DNA of 64,000 nucleotides from Acridotheres tristis (Eukaryota; Chordata; Aves; Passeriformes; Sturnidae): assembly GCA_037013685.1 (NCBI GenBank), contig CM072919.1, forward strand, positions 45,522,116 through 45,586,115, read 5' to 3'. This document shows, piece by piece, positions 1-14,403 of the stretch. Both the position numbers and the translations under genes were made by a program. Numbering within the stretch: position 1 is the first letter of the stretch; each line of letters begins with the position of its first letter. The notes below the pieces were generated by a model. That model saw nothing but the letters and a program-made list of their open reading frames with translations, was not told the origin of the DNA and did not search any database.

Positions 1-3000
1 TCCTAAGAGATTTCTTACAATATGTGTCTTGTGATGCATTTTGTAAAAAATACGGTGCTTCAGTGGTTGAAGAAGTTTTTGTGACAATCCAGCTAATAAT
101 TATCCATAGATTTCTGCTTTTGTACTAAAATATACAAGGCAAATTGGGTAGCAAAGCTTCAAGAAATGAAGTCGAATCTAGTAGTTTACAGTTAGTTATT
201 TTCAATATTAAAAAATCTTTACCACTAAAACAGCATTGCTTTATGAACCATAATTTGATCCTAAAAATTATGCTGAGGCTGGGTGGAAAGGGGATGGAGA
301 AAGAGTGTTGTAAGATAAATCCCCAAAACAGAAAATGGGATTTTATAAAGTTCTTAATAAAATCCTCATCTTTTGTTTTAAATCTTTCTGTTTTACTCTG
401 TCAGTTTCAGTCTGTGGTGGACAGAGCTAGGAGCTAATTAGGAGCTTCAGTAGTACATTTTCTTTTTGTTTATTTTGTGTTAAATCATGTTTAATAACTA
501 TGTAGAATACAGATTTTGTGTTCCACAGGTCTAAGCTCCAGATAAATCTGTATGACCTCATCTTTTCAACTCTATATGCTCAAGTTAATTGTAACTCAGA
601 ATTTGTCTTCCTTTTGACTGGATCTTACAATTTGACTTCGTCAAGAGTAGGTGATCCTAGTTCTCAAAAGTAGGCAAATCTTTTGCCTTTTTTCAATGGA
701 GTGTAACATGTGATGCTAACTTATCTTGGCCAAGCACTGTTAAGATCTGATGGTCAAGCAGTAAATGTTTCATAATTTTTTTTTTCATATAGCTAGTGGT
801 CATTCATAGAGATTAGCTTGCCTGTAAGAACAAACTGAACAGATTTTACTGATGTTAGATGACTTTTAGTCCCAGTCTGTTAAGTAATTTTATTACTAGT
901 ATTTCTGGTGGAATTTCTTTCTGGAAATCACAGGACCTTCCTTTGCTTCTTGCTGTCTGTTGTTCTGCTGTGAATAGTTTGTGCCACAAAGGACTAACTT
1001 TTCTGGAGTGTAACTGCTTTTTTTTCCTAGGTATAATGTTTGCAAAATTACTGGGATCAAGATGAGTTTTGCATTTGCTGCCTTACTACTCTTTGTTGAA
1101 ATGTTTCCTGAGCACCCTCATTTTTGGCCAGCAAAACATGGTTTTTTACTCAGTTTTATTAGTGAGAGGGAGCACATGTAGTTACTTAAACCAGTGTCAG
1201 AAGCACCATACATATAAGAAAATTAATGCCAAAACTGTCCAGACCTGTCTATTCAGTTTAGAATTCAGTTTAGATATGAACTCAGAATACACAAACTTTA
1301 ATGAATTAATGATTTTCTCAGCAATAATAATGGTAGTTTGTTATTCATTCTCAAAGTGCTTCACAGACATTACTTGATTAAATATTAAGGAATCATGAAG
1401 AATAGGCTTGGCAACAGGTTGAATCTCTAGTGTGTTTGTGTTTCTGCTTTTTTAGAAGTATCACAAGGTCACTTTTTTCCCTAATAATCAAATATGCGAA
1501 AGTATCTTCCACTGAAGTGCTTTCTATAGGGCAGTCATTCTGTGTGAATGTGTTTAGGTTTCTCTAAGAGTCCGTATGCAGCTTTGAATTTCTTGGGATA
1601 CCCAGCTTTGGATCTGGCCTTCCTGGATTTAGGTGGCATTAAAGCTGTAAGTTAAGATCACTGTTGAATCAGCTGTCAGTTGAAATCACTGTGTCACCAG
1701 TGACTGACTGTCAGAGTGTACACTGCTTGAATTTTACATACATAGCCACTTTATTTTTGAAGAGAATGACAAAATAAAAGTGACACTGCCCAGATCACTG
1801 ATTATTTTTGTTGCCTTCGCTGCAAAGTTTCTCCAAGTCATAATGATGATTAATCATAAGATATTGTAGAAAAATGCACTGCATGCATTACAGTTAATTT
1901 CTGTTGCATTTTGTTATACCCTTAGAGTATCTTTTGCTGCTTCTCTTCTGGAATTCTCTTGAACATGAGAAATGTCTTCTGAATGTTACTTTCTGCGAAA
2001 GTAATTTTTTTCCCATGAAATGAATACTTTTGTTTTAAAGTGAACTCTGTTTTCTGCTTTTTTAAGTGTAGTGCACTGGGAGAAAATCCAGGTTTCATGA
2101 ATGTTCAGTTCAGCTGAAATGGCTCATTATAATATTAGACTAATAATATGCTTGTTGTACTGTCTTTTATCCATTGGTTCATGAAAATTTATTCTAACTA
2201 CTCACAGAACTTACAATTACAGAAAATCAGTCACCACCTGAGGAAGCAGGTCAGCCAGTTAATAACAAGTTCTCTGATTGTCTGCTACTGACTGTGACAC
2301 AGTCAGAACACAAGGGACAGTGTTCTTCAGGTCTGTTGAGGTTCCTGCTTCTGGCCATGGCATCCATGTACTTCATAAAGACAGTTTCCATGGTGTGCAG
2401 AGGTTGTATGCCACTTCTAAAGGCTTAGAGAACTTGTCAGAGCCTCAATAGAGGCTGCTGTCACCAGTGTTGTTTCCTCAAGAAAGCATCCTGAAAATTC
2501 ATGCTGCCATGGGAAGCTTGATGGTCCTTAGGTAGCTTCTATAGTCCAAATGAGTTGGAGATGGTACCAATAGGAAGTTCTGTCTCTTGTAACAGCTTCC
2601 CCCTTTGTGGCTTTATGCCTCAGAGGAACTTGTGGCAGCTGTACCAGTGGAATTTGAGTGGCAGTTCGAGCAGCAGTAATTTAAGAAATGTAGAAGTGTT
2701 TGAGTGCACAGTTTATCATCTTCCCATGAAAAAATAGTCTTATGTTGGAAATACAGTTTATTTTAAAGCTATTTTGTAAGAAATGCCACTGTTTCACTAA
2801 TTTGAACAATTTTTTTCTGCATTTTGAAAAGTTATGTTTTTAAGACTTACGTAGAGCAAATCAAGAACTTCTGTCTTAGCTGAAGCATGTCGAACAAGTG
2901 CTTGGTAGACCATTACACCCAAATAAGTGAGATTACAACATGTGTCTTTGAAGATTTGAACTTCTATTGTCTGTCTGTAACGATTATGTATCTATATTGT

Positions 3001-3989
3001 GTATTTGGGAACTTTTTTTCTCTCGGTATAAATATAAACGTATTTTAAATGGCAGATTGGTCCATGAATTTGTTTTTAATGCAAAAAACAAAACAAGAAG
3101 CAAACCCCAAGCAAACATGTTAACATTTAATCTTCCAGTAATGGAATTGGAAACAAAATTCTCAGCAACTTACAATAGCAATGTGGTTCAAAAGTATTTT
3201 TCTGATGCCTGTTGTGAGAAGTTAGGGTATGTAAAATAAATGATGTATAGAGCTGTAGGAATGCGACTTTTGCAGACTACCTTATGTCTAAGGAACATTA
3301 AACATAGGGTTCTCGTTTAGCAAATAAATAACCATTCATTTCAATGGCTGCATAGTCTGGACTTTTGTGCATATTTTTGCAAAGATGAGAAGAGGCCATT
3401 AGGGATTTAATATAAAATAAATCGCCACGGGGTCTTCTTGTAGTCCTAGTCTTTCTGCCACATGGTGTGTCACTAATGTGCATAAATGGGCTTAAATGAA
3501 TTTGTTATCTGTATTACATTTGCAGTATGTATATATTTATATATTATTTTTTAATTGTGTTTAAAAATAAAACATTAAATACATCATTTCTGAGAGTTGA
3601 AAACATACCATTTGTAAATAAATCAACCTTAATTAAGGTCTTAAAATGTCAGTGTGTGATATCTGCCTTAGGAAAATTTATAACATATATAGTACATAAA
3701 GCTTGAGCATACTTTCATTTGCCTTTTCAGGAGCATTAAGAGGCTAAAGTCATAACCTGGTATGACTGAGTAATGCAGCCACACGTGCGTTAATGCAAAC
3801 ACCATCCTCATGCTTAAACATCAGACTCCTCTCTTCTGGAGGACAACAGCTGTCCAGTTGATTCCTCCAGTCAGCCCAAGCATCCCAGTTGTAATGAATA
3901 CAATCCAAGGTGTGGAGAGGTTAGACAGGCAAACTGAATTCTCTGTAGTGACTTTTCTCTAAAGAAATCTGGTGAGGAGAACTGTCCAA

Positions 3990-6445
3990 GTGGTGTTTTT
4001 AGGTGTTTGCCATTGCAGCCAACTGGGAAATAAGCCAAGCCAATCAGAGCAGTGACAACTGTTCCTTAGCTGCCTCCCAAGATAAGAACAAGACCTGGCT
4101 CCTCCTGTGTATCTATACAAATGTACAGAACCTGGAGAATAAACACTGGGAACTCGACGCCCAGTCCAAAAGTTAGGGTATCGTAGGAGTAACTGAAACA
4201 TGATAGGACAGCTTCCACCACAGGAGGAATATGATAGATGGCCATAGGCTGTTATGTAAAGAGAGTCAGGGAAGAAGAGGAGGGGGACTTGCACTTTAAG
4301 TTAAGGAGAACCTCAAATGTGTAGAGTCAACTACAGTGACTATAGAAGCCCTATCAAATGTCTCTGGGTCAAAGTTAAAAGGGTCATCTCCAAGCAATAT
4401 TATGGAATTTGGGGTCTGGCTGTGCACTCTGAAGGTTAGTACTAAGACAGAGGTTTTAGATTTTAGAAGAGCAAGCTTCAGCTTGCTCAGAGTTGAATTG
4501 AAAAGGAAGCTTCCATGGGGAATAAAGGAGCTAGTGACTGCTGTGAGTTTTTTAAGATTACTCTCATGAAAGCACAAAACCAGTTCATCCTCTTCAAAGG
4601 GAAGGGAGGTAGGTGGAACATGAGACACTCCTGATTTAACTTTGAGCTTCTGAGTCTGTTCAAGACCAAAAGAGAAGCATATAAGAGATGGAAGATGAAT
4701 GACAAATCTGTTGAGAACCGTGAGAACATTGCCAGGGCATGAGATGCCTTAGAAAAGCAAAGACTCGAATTGAAATTGGCAAGAGATGTCAGAAACTACA
4801 AGAAACTACAAGAAAGGGGTCTTTGAGTATATAAACAAAAAGCAGAAACAAGAGGAAACTACTGGCCCAGTGTTAAATGGGACCTGACCTGAAAATGCAG
4901 AAGTTCTCAACACTTCCTTGACCTCTGTTGTCACCAGGACAGTTGGGCCTCTGACACTGGAAGCAGAAGTCTGTGTTGATGCAAATAGACCCACGGTCAG
5001 TGAAGGAAATATAGCCGTGTGGGCTATTACAGGAACTTAGCTCCTGCAAATCAATAGGACCTTACAATATCGACTCAAGAATAATGGAGAGCTGTCTGGG
5101 GTCATTGTGAGTCTGTTCTCCATAATCCTTGAGAAGTTATGGAGACATCAAGAGACATCCCAGAAAACTAAAAGAAGGCTGATGTCACTCTCATCTACGA
5201 GAAGGGCTCAAAAGAGGACCTAGGAAATTACAGGCCTTGGAAAAGTTGTAACACAAACCCTTCTGGGAGGATTCATTGCAAGTCAGATGAACCCGGTGAT
5301 TGGGAAATGCCACCATGGGTTCACCAAGGCCAAGTTGTGCTTGACAAACCTTCTACAGCAAAGTAACCTGCTTGATTTATGTGGGACAAGCCATGGACGG
5401 TGTCTGCCTGTGTTTCTCCAAGGGTTTCTCTATGGTCTGCCACAGCTCCTGGTGAAGCTGGTGTGTAACAATCTGGACAAGCTGCCTTGCAGAGGGTGGG
5501 GAACTGACCACAGGCAGCAGCCAGACCGGGGTAAATGGCTCCTTTTCCAGCTGGCAACCTGCCACAAATGGGGTCCCCCAGGATTGGTGTTGGTCCCGAT
5601 GCTGTTTCATGTCTTCATAAGTGGTCATCCAGAGCACTTACAGTCACTCAGGGATCAAGTGAACACTTTGGAAGGGAGAGCCATGCTGCAGAAAAGCCTG
5701 TGTAGGCTGGAAGAGTGGGCAAAGAAGGACCTTATGAAGTTCAGCAAGGACAAGTGTAAGATCTTCCATCTGAGAAAACAAATCCGGGAATGCAGCACAG
5801 GCTGGGAACACAAGGCTGGGAAGCAGCTCTGTGGAAAGGGAGCAGGGAGTCCCAGTGAGCAGCAAGCTCAATGTGAGTGAGCAGTGTGCTGCTGGAGCAA
5901 AGGAGCCCAGTGACACCTTGAGCTGCATCAGCGGGGGCATCAGCAGCAGAGATTATCCCGCTGTTGTTGGCGTTTGTCAGGCCACACCTGGAATGCTGTT
6001 GTCAGTTTTGGCCTCTGCTGTACAAAAAGACACAGGCAGGCTGGAGAGGGTGGAAAGAAGGGGCACAGAGATGAACAAAGAGCTAGGAAGCCTGACACAT
6101 TAGGACAGAAGGCTTAGGTGAGACCTTAACACTAGATTCTAGTATTTAATGAGTGGCTGCAGAAAAGATAGAGACCCTGTTTTTACAAGGAGTCACATGG
6201 AAAAAAATGAAGGATAATGTGTACAAGTTACCCCCGGGGAGATCCTGATTAGACACAAGAGGAAAAATTTTCACAATGATAACTATCATTTTGGAATAAT
6301 CCCCAGAGAAGTAGTGCATTCCTCAACATTAGGCACTCTAAGGTTCATCTGGGCAGGGTGCTGGACCACCTTGTCTACAGTGCTTTTGTCAAAAAAGTTT
6401 GGACTAGGTCCTCGTTAAGATCTCTTCTGTTATTCTATGATTCAA
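3990..6445 (+). mobile_element. Degraded CR1 LINE, endonuclease to 3' end
   Basis: This is an old CR1 retrotransposon copy in + orientation. Near 4110-4300 the translated frames resemble the CR1 ORF2 endonuclease (a YTNVQNLENK-like start, then EEYDRWP and RRG-type residues). Around 5160-5900 they resemble reverse transcriptase and its downstream part (a DVTLIYEKGS-like motif, then RLEEWAKKDLMKFSKDKCKI, typical of CR1). Stops and frameshifts interrupt every frame; the longest open piece is 5287-5880. The 3' end near 6420-6445 has the usual CR1 tail, ending in a TTCTATGATTC motif. It cannot encode an active element. The 5' boundary is approximate. Confidence 0.88.
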
Positions 6446-8343
6446 AAGAGTGCTTCCTAATTTAGTATGTGAAATCAAATGGCAGAAAAAAATGACATTT
6501 TTTACAGGGATTAGAAGGATTGCTTATAGTTTTCATATCAGATTCCTTTCAGGAATCAGAGGATGGTGTGGGGGTGATAAAGAGCTAAAGTTCCCCCACT
6601 CAGTGGGATACTTCTGCAAGAAGTCATGTAGGATATTACTGTGGTTTCCTGAGATTTGAGAAAAATGTAAACTTGTAAAACTGGCTAAAGCCATTATATT
6701 TACCAACTTCCCAACTCAGCATGTACTGATTTATTCAACTGTCATTTTTGCAGGGTGTATTTGATTATTTTATTCTATAATACCATCATAACAGATAGTA
6801 AGCCAGAATCATCAGAATGTTTTGTACTTGCAGTATCACTTAAAAAATGCACTGCTAGGTAAACAGTGGTATCAGGTGCACAGTGGTATGTTTTTAGGAT
6901 TTCATTTTTATTTTGGTATCTGAATAAATTGGATCAATGTCTTTGATCATGATTAGTGTGGCATCTGGTCTAGTTTGGTCCAAGCTGTCATATACAATTT
7001 TGCCTTTAATGGTTTAGTTAAGTCTTAGTTCAAAAGTTAACAAACAAAGTAAAATAACTATGAAAATTATTAAAGGAATGAGCATAAACAGTCTACTAAC
7101 ATTAGAAATGTGCTTGTGTTTACAAGTACATTGTTCAAGAAGATAAACTGTTTTCTTTTGTATCATTTATGAAATGTGTTCAAATAAATTAAGCTAGTTT
7201 CTTTATGAAATACAGCTGTAAAATATACACTTTCAGCTAAGTAAAATGCTATAATCTACCGTATCATTATTGGCCTGTATTTCTGACTTCTACAAAGCGG
7301 ACTAATTTATCATTTGTATACTCTTCTAGTTCCTGTCAGTAGCACTCAGCTTAGCTGCTTATGGGGCATAGACATTGACAGCGGGAGGTGCTGTTTTGAG
7401 AAATGTTCAGCATAAAGAGTCGTTTCTATGAAATTTAATGCACTTTAAAAAAAAAAAATTCAGTTTAAAACCTAGCAGGAACATTTAAGATCTGGCCATA
7501 ATGCATAAGAATATAAGAGCTCATACTTGCAATGACAATAGGAATATTACAGAAATTATATTTTTTGCTATTTAGTTTTTGTTTTTCTTCACTATTGTGT
7601 GGGAAACAATTAAAATGCTGAACTGTTGATCCAGCATTACAGTATAACTCTAGCTGTAAGTAAAAAGACATTTTGAGTTTGCTAGTGTTAGTATTACAGT
7701 ACTACAGAAGCCAGCAAGTGTTGACAGGATGTGAAGAGAGATACAGTGTATTTCTAAATAAATAAACAAATATTCTGCTCAGTGATGCTTTTGTCACCAA
7801 GCAGAATATATAATTTAAAAGTTTTTAAATCCCTCACTTTTAAAATCATGCAATATTTATTTAGAATAGTGATATTTTGATGCAGAAAACCCATGAAGTT
7901 TGTCTGATGTGCCTTGAAATATTACTTTCGCTCCATTTGCCAAAACATGTCCTAAAACATCTTCTAAACTCTAATGTAAAGGAATTCTTAACACTTGTAA
8001 TCATTACAATAGCCTATGCTTTTATCATACATCACTGAATTCTATACCTTCTACTACATATCAGAAGCCCAGCCCTGAAACTATTGGATGTTTTAGGATG
8101 TAGGAACATTTTTGAATTTTGAATGAGGCAGATCATGTGCTCTGAAAGATTTTTATGATGTGCATACGTGTCTGTTTAGATGATGATGGGAAAGATGCTT
8201 TTTTTGAGTCTTTAACTAGGTACACTTTCAGGACTTAAGTGTTTTGTCTAACCGGAAACTTCAGGGTTTATTTAATTTTAAATGCATTTTTATATATTTT
8301 ATTTATAATATAGGGATGAAAAAAATTACAAAATAATTAAAGT

Positions 8344-8363
8344 TTAAGGCCTTCAGGCCTTAA
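8344..8363. repeat. Near-perfect 20-bp inverted repeat
   Basis: Nine-base arms (TTAAGGCCT and its reverse complement) are separated by only two bases. It lies in otherwise unremarkable AT-rich intron. It may be chance or a small hairpin; no function is assigned. Confidence 0.6.
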
Positions 8364-11300
8364 CTGAGTTTTCGGATTCAGAGTAGCTAAGAATACAAAT
8401 TCTACCAGAGACCACAATTTTCCTATCTCTTTCTAGGAGAGAGATAACATTTTCTCAGAAAGGTCACCACTTCTGTAGTCGCAATTATTCACAGCTTCTC
8501 TGCGTCTTTACCCAAATGTAGTTTTCATCATAAAGCTGCTGCATGAAGTGTATTCCCAAAAAATATAATTTCTTATGCAACTCTGTAGCTAAATTGTTTG
8601 GGTAGATTAAATACCTAGTGTATTTAAATGAATACATGTAAACTGCAGGCTCTTTGAGCCAGGAAAACCAACGTTCAGAACTCCTGTGTATGTTGTGAGT
8701 ACTGCAACATCTTTTTTAGCATTTTTTTCTTTTTCCATATAGACCTGATAAAGTGTAAAATGAAAATTCCTTCAGCGTAGCCTTGCATTGCTTTAATGAT
8801 AAAGACCTTTATTCTTTTTTCCATAACAAACTCTGTGCATGAACATACCACTTTTAGTCCTGAAATTCTTGCATTTCTGAAATGAAACAATATCTTTAAC
8901 CAAAGTTTCTTGTTACAGATTGAATGTATCGATTACAAAAAGTAAAATAAAAAAAGAGTAGGAAGGTCTACATTTCTTGCTTTCCTGACTGCCTTTTTTT
9001 TTTGTTTTTTTAATTTTTGAAAGAATAAATCTTAATATTTTGAGTTTCATAAATTTCTACTTATTTGTGATTTGTGGTTAATAAAGAAATCATCCTTTGA
9101 CTGAAAATTCAGGTATAGAGAGATTTTCTTTTCTCATGGTAGCATACTTTTAAAATTTTTGGGATTTATACAGAGCCAGAGTGGTTTTTTTACTGCTTAG
9201 ACTGAAAAAAAAAAACAAAAAACAAAAGCAAGACCCAAGCAGAATAGGGTACTTTATTCATCTGTGATCGTGTAGCTCTGAATGTGTCAGAATTTCATAT
9301 ACATGTTGGGTGTCTGACTTCCAGAATTCTTATTTCTAAACAGAACATAAACACACCCCTGGCTGTTTAGGAAAAACCTATGGAGGCCACAAAGTTTATG
9401 CTGGAACACAACAGTAGTGCCTGTATATCTGCCCCAAATATGAAAAATCATGGTTTTTGCATTACAGCTATGAGGAATTGAGACATATATACAACCTTTT
9501 CACACATTGAGAGAATGTCTCTCAGTTCTGTGGGAAAGAATTAATATGTCTGAATATGGGCTGCTTTGTTCTGGGGCTCAGATCAAAAAGGATTGTAGAG
9601 TTGGTAGTAAAATGAAACAGAGAACCTGAAAAATTATCTATCTTCATTGCCAGATGATTGTTGTTCCTCCTTTGCATGAACAACTAAAGCCCTTGGGAAA
9701 AATCTCTCCTTCCCTGGATGCTGCCTTTACAAACAAAATGAATCAGTTTGTATCTGTTATGGGTTCTGGCAGTTTCTACAGGACAAATGTCACTGCGAGA
9801 TATATTGTAACTTGGCTGCATTTTATCCTTCCTCTCTTGCTGCTATTGTTGCCTTAATCACATTTTCAGAGAATTTTTTTAAAACTTGATTCTCTCTCCA
9901 TCCTTTATGGAGGGTGGGAGAGAGAATGGAGGGGAAGACCTAGACTTACAGAAAAAGAAAGGTAAGATAAACAAGGTCCTGAAGGAATGCTTTCAGTCCA
10001 TTCTTCATTTTCCCCGAGGCAAGATTGCCAGAGAGATCTGGTCAGCACTCTGCCTGGATTCCACATGCAGAACTTGATTGTTTTTTTAGGTTTCATGACT
10101 GACAGCCCTTCTTGTGCGTGCTTGTTTCATCATCAGTGTTTGTCACAGTCTAGTAAGTAAGAAAGTTGAAATAGATTAATTTTGAACCTCAAATGGGAAC
10201 TGTTAGTTCAGCTCTACAGTTGGTAGAACACCATGGACTTAGACTTGTAGATTGTTTGATTGGAAGAAGGATTTGAGGATGAGTTTGAAAAAACGTCGAC
10301 TTTACAACCAGGAACCTCTGTAACTGTGTTTTAGAACCAAAAATCTTGACTGAACACTGATTTAAGTGTAATTTTTTTGGTCCTATTTCATCACATATTG
10401 AATCATAGTCTTCTAAAAATATATTGCTTTTGTCTAAAAGGTATGTCACCTTATCTTTTCTAATATATACAGTGTTATATGGGTTGCTTCTGAGCATTTG
10501 CTGTTAAAGAAGACTTTCTAAATAAAGGGGCTAGATATAATTCAGAAATAAAAATGTGATTTTCCTTTCACATCTCTCAGTTGAGTATTTGCCATATGGG
10601 TTGCTCAGCATTACACTCTCAGCAGGTCTAATTTATGGTAAACACACAGTGAGTGAACAGAAAAAAAAAGGCAATGAAAATATTCATATTTTCCCTTCAT
10701 TCAATATTTTTTTAAACTGAAATCAGCTTGTTCAGGTTCAGCCCATATAGTTATGGCACTTAGTTGAGTATGTGTGTATTTCCCACTCTCCTGGGAGTTT
10801 GTGAAGACTGAAATGCTACACTTCTCTTGCCATGAGACTGTTTTGCTGGAGCTTGCATGGCAATGTGTAAATTATACCTTGCTCACTCTGGTCTGGCATG
10901 CTGGCAGCCACCCCAGGGCTGTGCTTTCTCCATGAAGGGCAGTTGGTAGAAAACATCACTTTTCTTGCTGTGGTATGGGGTGCTTTAGCTTTTCCCTGGG
11001 CCTTTGCAAGAGGTTAACCAACTAAATGAATGTTTACATCTTCTGGGCCACTGCTGGGATTTGGATCAGGCACAGAAAGAGGTATAAAATAAATCAAAAA
11101 TAAATAATAGTATGTTTTTTTCTCAATCACAGCCATGGAAATCCATAGCACCAATATTTTGAAAACCTCCCCTCTCCAATGAACTCCTGGGGCTTTCTCT
11201 TAGTATTACATATATGATTTCTTTCTCTCTGTGGGTTCTCTTCTTCACCAGGGACTTCACTGCAAATACTGTCTTTCAAGGGCTCTTCAGAGCTTGGTCC

Positions 11301-11704
11301 ACCCTAGTCCTTGTATGTATCAGCAACCCAAGTGACCACTGTTTAATCAGTGCTTCCAGTCCAACAAAGAAAGAGTTTTATCCTTCAGATGGGTCTGCAT
11401 TGCTATATTAAAAAATACCCCAAAAATACCTGGTTTACATTTAGGAGCAGGCATATCTGGGCAAAAGAAACTCCGTAGCATAAATGGATGCATTTTTCTG
11501 AATAATGAAATGGCTGCCATTTTGCACTTCATATTGTAATTGCAAACATGAAATTGCTACAAAAGGAAATGCCTTTAAAAAGCATAGGTTTGCATGCCCT
11601 CTGTCTTACACGTTAGACTTTGGTAATGCGTATCCTTTCTTTTCTGCCTGGATGCTGTCTGTTACAGCAAGAAACCTGCACATTCACTTTCCTAGATATG
11701 GAAT

Positions 11705-12380
11705 CACCTGAGAAGGACTTGGGGTGCTGGTGGAGGGGTCGCTGGACATGACCCAGCCATGGGCACTCCCAACCCAGAAAGCCAAATGTGTGCTGGGCTG
11801 CATCCAAAGCAGCGTGAGCAGCAAGGGAGGGAGGGGATTCTGACACTGCTCTGCTCTGTGAGACCCCAGCTGGAACCCTGCATCCAGCTCTGGGGTCCCA
11901 GCACAGGAACAACATGGAACTGCTGGAGAGAGTCCAGAGGAGAGTTACCAAATTGATCAGAGGGATGGATCACCTCTCATATAAGGAGACGCCGAGACAA
12001 TTGAGACTGTTTATCCTGAAGAGGAGAAAGCTTTGGGGTGACTCAGCTGCAGCCTAAGAGTGCTTACAAAAAAGATGGAGAGAGACTATTTACAAGAGCA
12101 TATGGTGATATGACAAGGTAAAATGGCTTCAGGCTAAAAGAGAGTAGGTTTAGGTTAGATACTACGAAGAAATTCTTTCCTTTGAAGGTGATGAGGCACT
12201 GGAACAGGTTCCCCAGGGAAGTAATGGATGTCCCATCTCTGGAGGTGTTCAAGGCCAGTTTAAATGGGGCTCTGAAACAACCTGGTCTAGTGAAATGTGT
12301 TTCTGCCCATGGCAAGTAGGTTGAAACTAGATGATCTTTAGGGTCCTTTCCAACCCAGGTCATTCTTCATTCTATGATAA
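11705..12380 (+). mobile_element. CR1 LINE 3' fragment
   Basis: This is a 5'-truncated CR1 copy in + orientation. It begins in the C-terminal coding region: the DNA carries the typical phrases for tgggcactcccaac..., the 'tgctgggctgcatcc' segment and 'ctggagagagtccagagg'. It continues through the 3' UTR segment 'aggcactggaacaggttccc' to 'ctttccaaccc' and ends with a TTCTATGAT tail near 12378. Open frames on either strand here (for example 11613-11951 on the - strand) are shadows of the repeat and not genes. Confidence 0.93.
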
Positions 12381-14371
12381 TTCAGAACTGTTCATGATTC
12401 TGATTGGGAAAAAGTGCATTGAACACTCAACAATCATGATACAATTTCCCTCACACAACATCTTTTCCATGTCTTCAAGATAAAATACTCAGTTTATAGC
12501 ATCTGGAGGTATTTAGTTCAAATAAATGCAAAACTCTTCCATTGGATCCTGCTAAACGTTAGTCTTAACATCATCACGACAGGTTGCCAGTGTGATTCAG
12601 GTTGCATATTTGACTTATATATTAGTATGTGCAGTTATATTTTATTTCTGCTTGTTCCATCTTATGGATAGGGGTTAATTGGAATGACCAGTTTTGTTTT
12701 TCTGTTTAGTTTTGGGTATTTTGTACTGCTCTAGTGTGCTGAGTCTTCTTGGTCTTCTCTGCAAACTAATCTTTAAATGCTGATAGCTGAATAAATAGGA
12801 AGCATTGGTTGTTTTATCATCTACTGTGAATTCCTCCTTCATGTATATCATGTATATCATTAGCTTAATTGTTTATAGTGCTTCAATCAGTTACACTTAG
12901 ATAGATCCTATGAGGTAACGGAATTTTATTTTGTAGTATAAACAGTATTTACTCAGAAGCCAAACCTCAGCCTCTCTTACCGTTGTACAGTGTAACTCAA
13001 AGTAAAGTTGTAAAGACGCCCGGGTGAACAGATCCCTGAAAGTAGTAATTTCACTGCTTTTGCATTTAAATTTCTACAAGTATCAGTTAGCTGAAGTCAC
13101 TGGTATTCAGACTATTCAGGAGTCTGAATTTTATGCCTTAAACCATTTTAGAAAAATGTCAACTGGAAGTCATTGGGAGGTTAAAATAAATTAAGGGATA
13201 AGTGATCCTTTTTGTACTGCATACTCAGTCATCATGAACTCATGTTCTGAACGCATTTAAAGTTACATAGAATTTGGCTGTATTTTTTTTTTAATCCACA
13301 TTAAAGACTAAGAAAACAAGCATGCTTTCAAATGGCCCTCTGCACCATCAGTGATTACCTGTACATGATGTCACTGTCCTTCACAAATGTGATAATAATG
13401 TTACCTGTTAACATAAGAACAAAGTTTGACTCCACAGAAGCAGCTGGAAATGAATAACCACATACTTAAATCTCCTAGGAACACACTGTTTGACATTTAC
13501 TGCTGAAGTTCCTCACATTTAGGAGTGAAATACTTATGTTGTGTCTCAGCTGGTGTGCATGAGGGAATATTCATTTCTCAGTGGTAACATGGAATTTGAT
13601 TTTATAAAATGTTTTTATATATATTTAATGGATTGAAACACTTTGAAGAAAACATACATTTCTGGTCTTAATCTAATTCAAAGGGGGTTTATAGTTCTGA
13701 TTCCAGGCTTTTCTCATGTTTTATGTATAGGTAAATCAGAAGGTTATGTCTTGTCCAAGTTAGCAGGGAGCAGAAGCAGTCCTTCTCAGTGACATCCAAA
13801 ACATGATCAGTTGAACACTAATAAATGGATGTTTACTGGATGGATACTGCAGATTATTTGAAAAGGGATTATCTATAGTTGGGCAAGAGGGTCATGCTAA
13901 CAACTGTATGTGCCAAAACTTCATCTAAAAATAGATGCAAGTTGCAAGGGAGTGGTATATGAACCTCAAGATATACTGAGTGTTGATGCCTAAAACTCTG
14001 TAATACTTTATAATTTTCAAATGCAGTTACTATTTTGTAGTGCTCTTGGCATAGGATCAAGCAAGGTTCCTGCAGGAGAAGTCAGGGATAAAAGTAACTG
14101 ACAGATAGGAGCCTTCATGGATTTGGTGTTTGATCAGAAAGGACATTCCAAGAGTCAAAGAGGAGATGAAATTATGGCAGTAGAGGGGAGTGAGCTGCTA
14201 GGATACAGAACATAATGTCATGAAACAGTGTAAGTGTGATACAAACCAGCTTGAAGCTTCCACCAACTTGTGGGCTTCAAGATTATGCCATAGTATTTTT
14301 GTTAGAGATGGGGCTGCTGATTTGTGGCACTGCATGCCATATAAAAGTGTGCCATCCATTTATGTCTGTGT

Positions 14372-14403
14372 GTATATATGTACATATATACCAGATATAT
14401 CTG
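14372..14403. repeat. Two adjacent perfect palindromes
   Basis: A 20-bp perfect palindrome (GTATATATGT and its reverse complement, 14372-14391) is followed at once by a 12-bp perfect palindrome (CAGATATATCTG, 14392-14403). Alternating purine-pyrimidine TA/TG content makes this a likely site of DNA breathing or of microsatellite origin. No gene is attached to it. Confidence 0.75.

Noticed and set aside
5287..5880. 197-codon ORF on the + strand
   Set aside because: It is a surviving frame of the CR1 reverse-transcriptase region, not a host gene.
9886..9960. Possible exon ending at AAAG|GTAAGA
   Set aside because: The translated sequence does not match the PRUNE2 DHH/DHHA2 region and the stretch is purine-rich low complexity.
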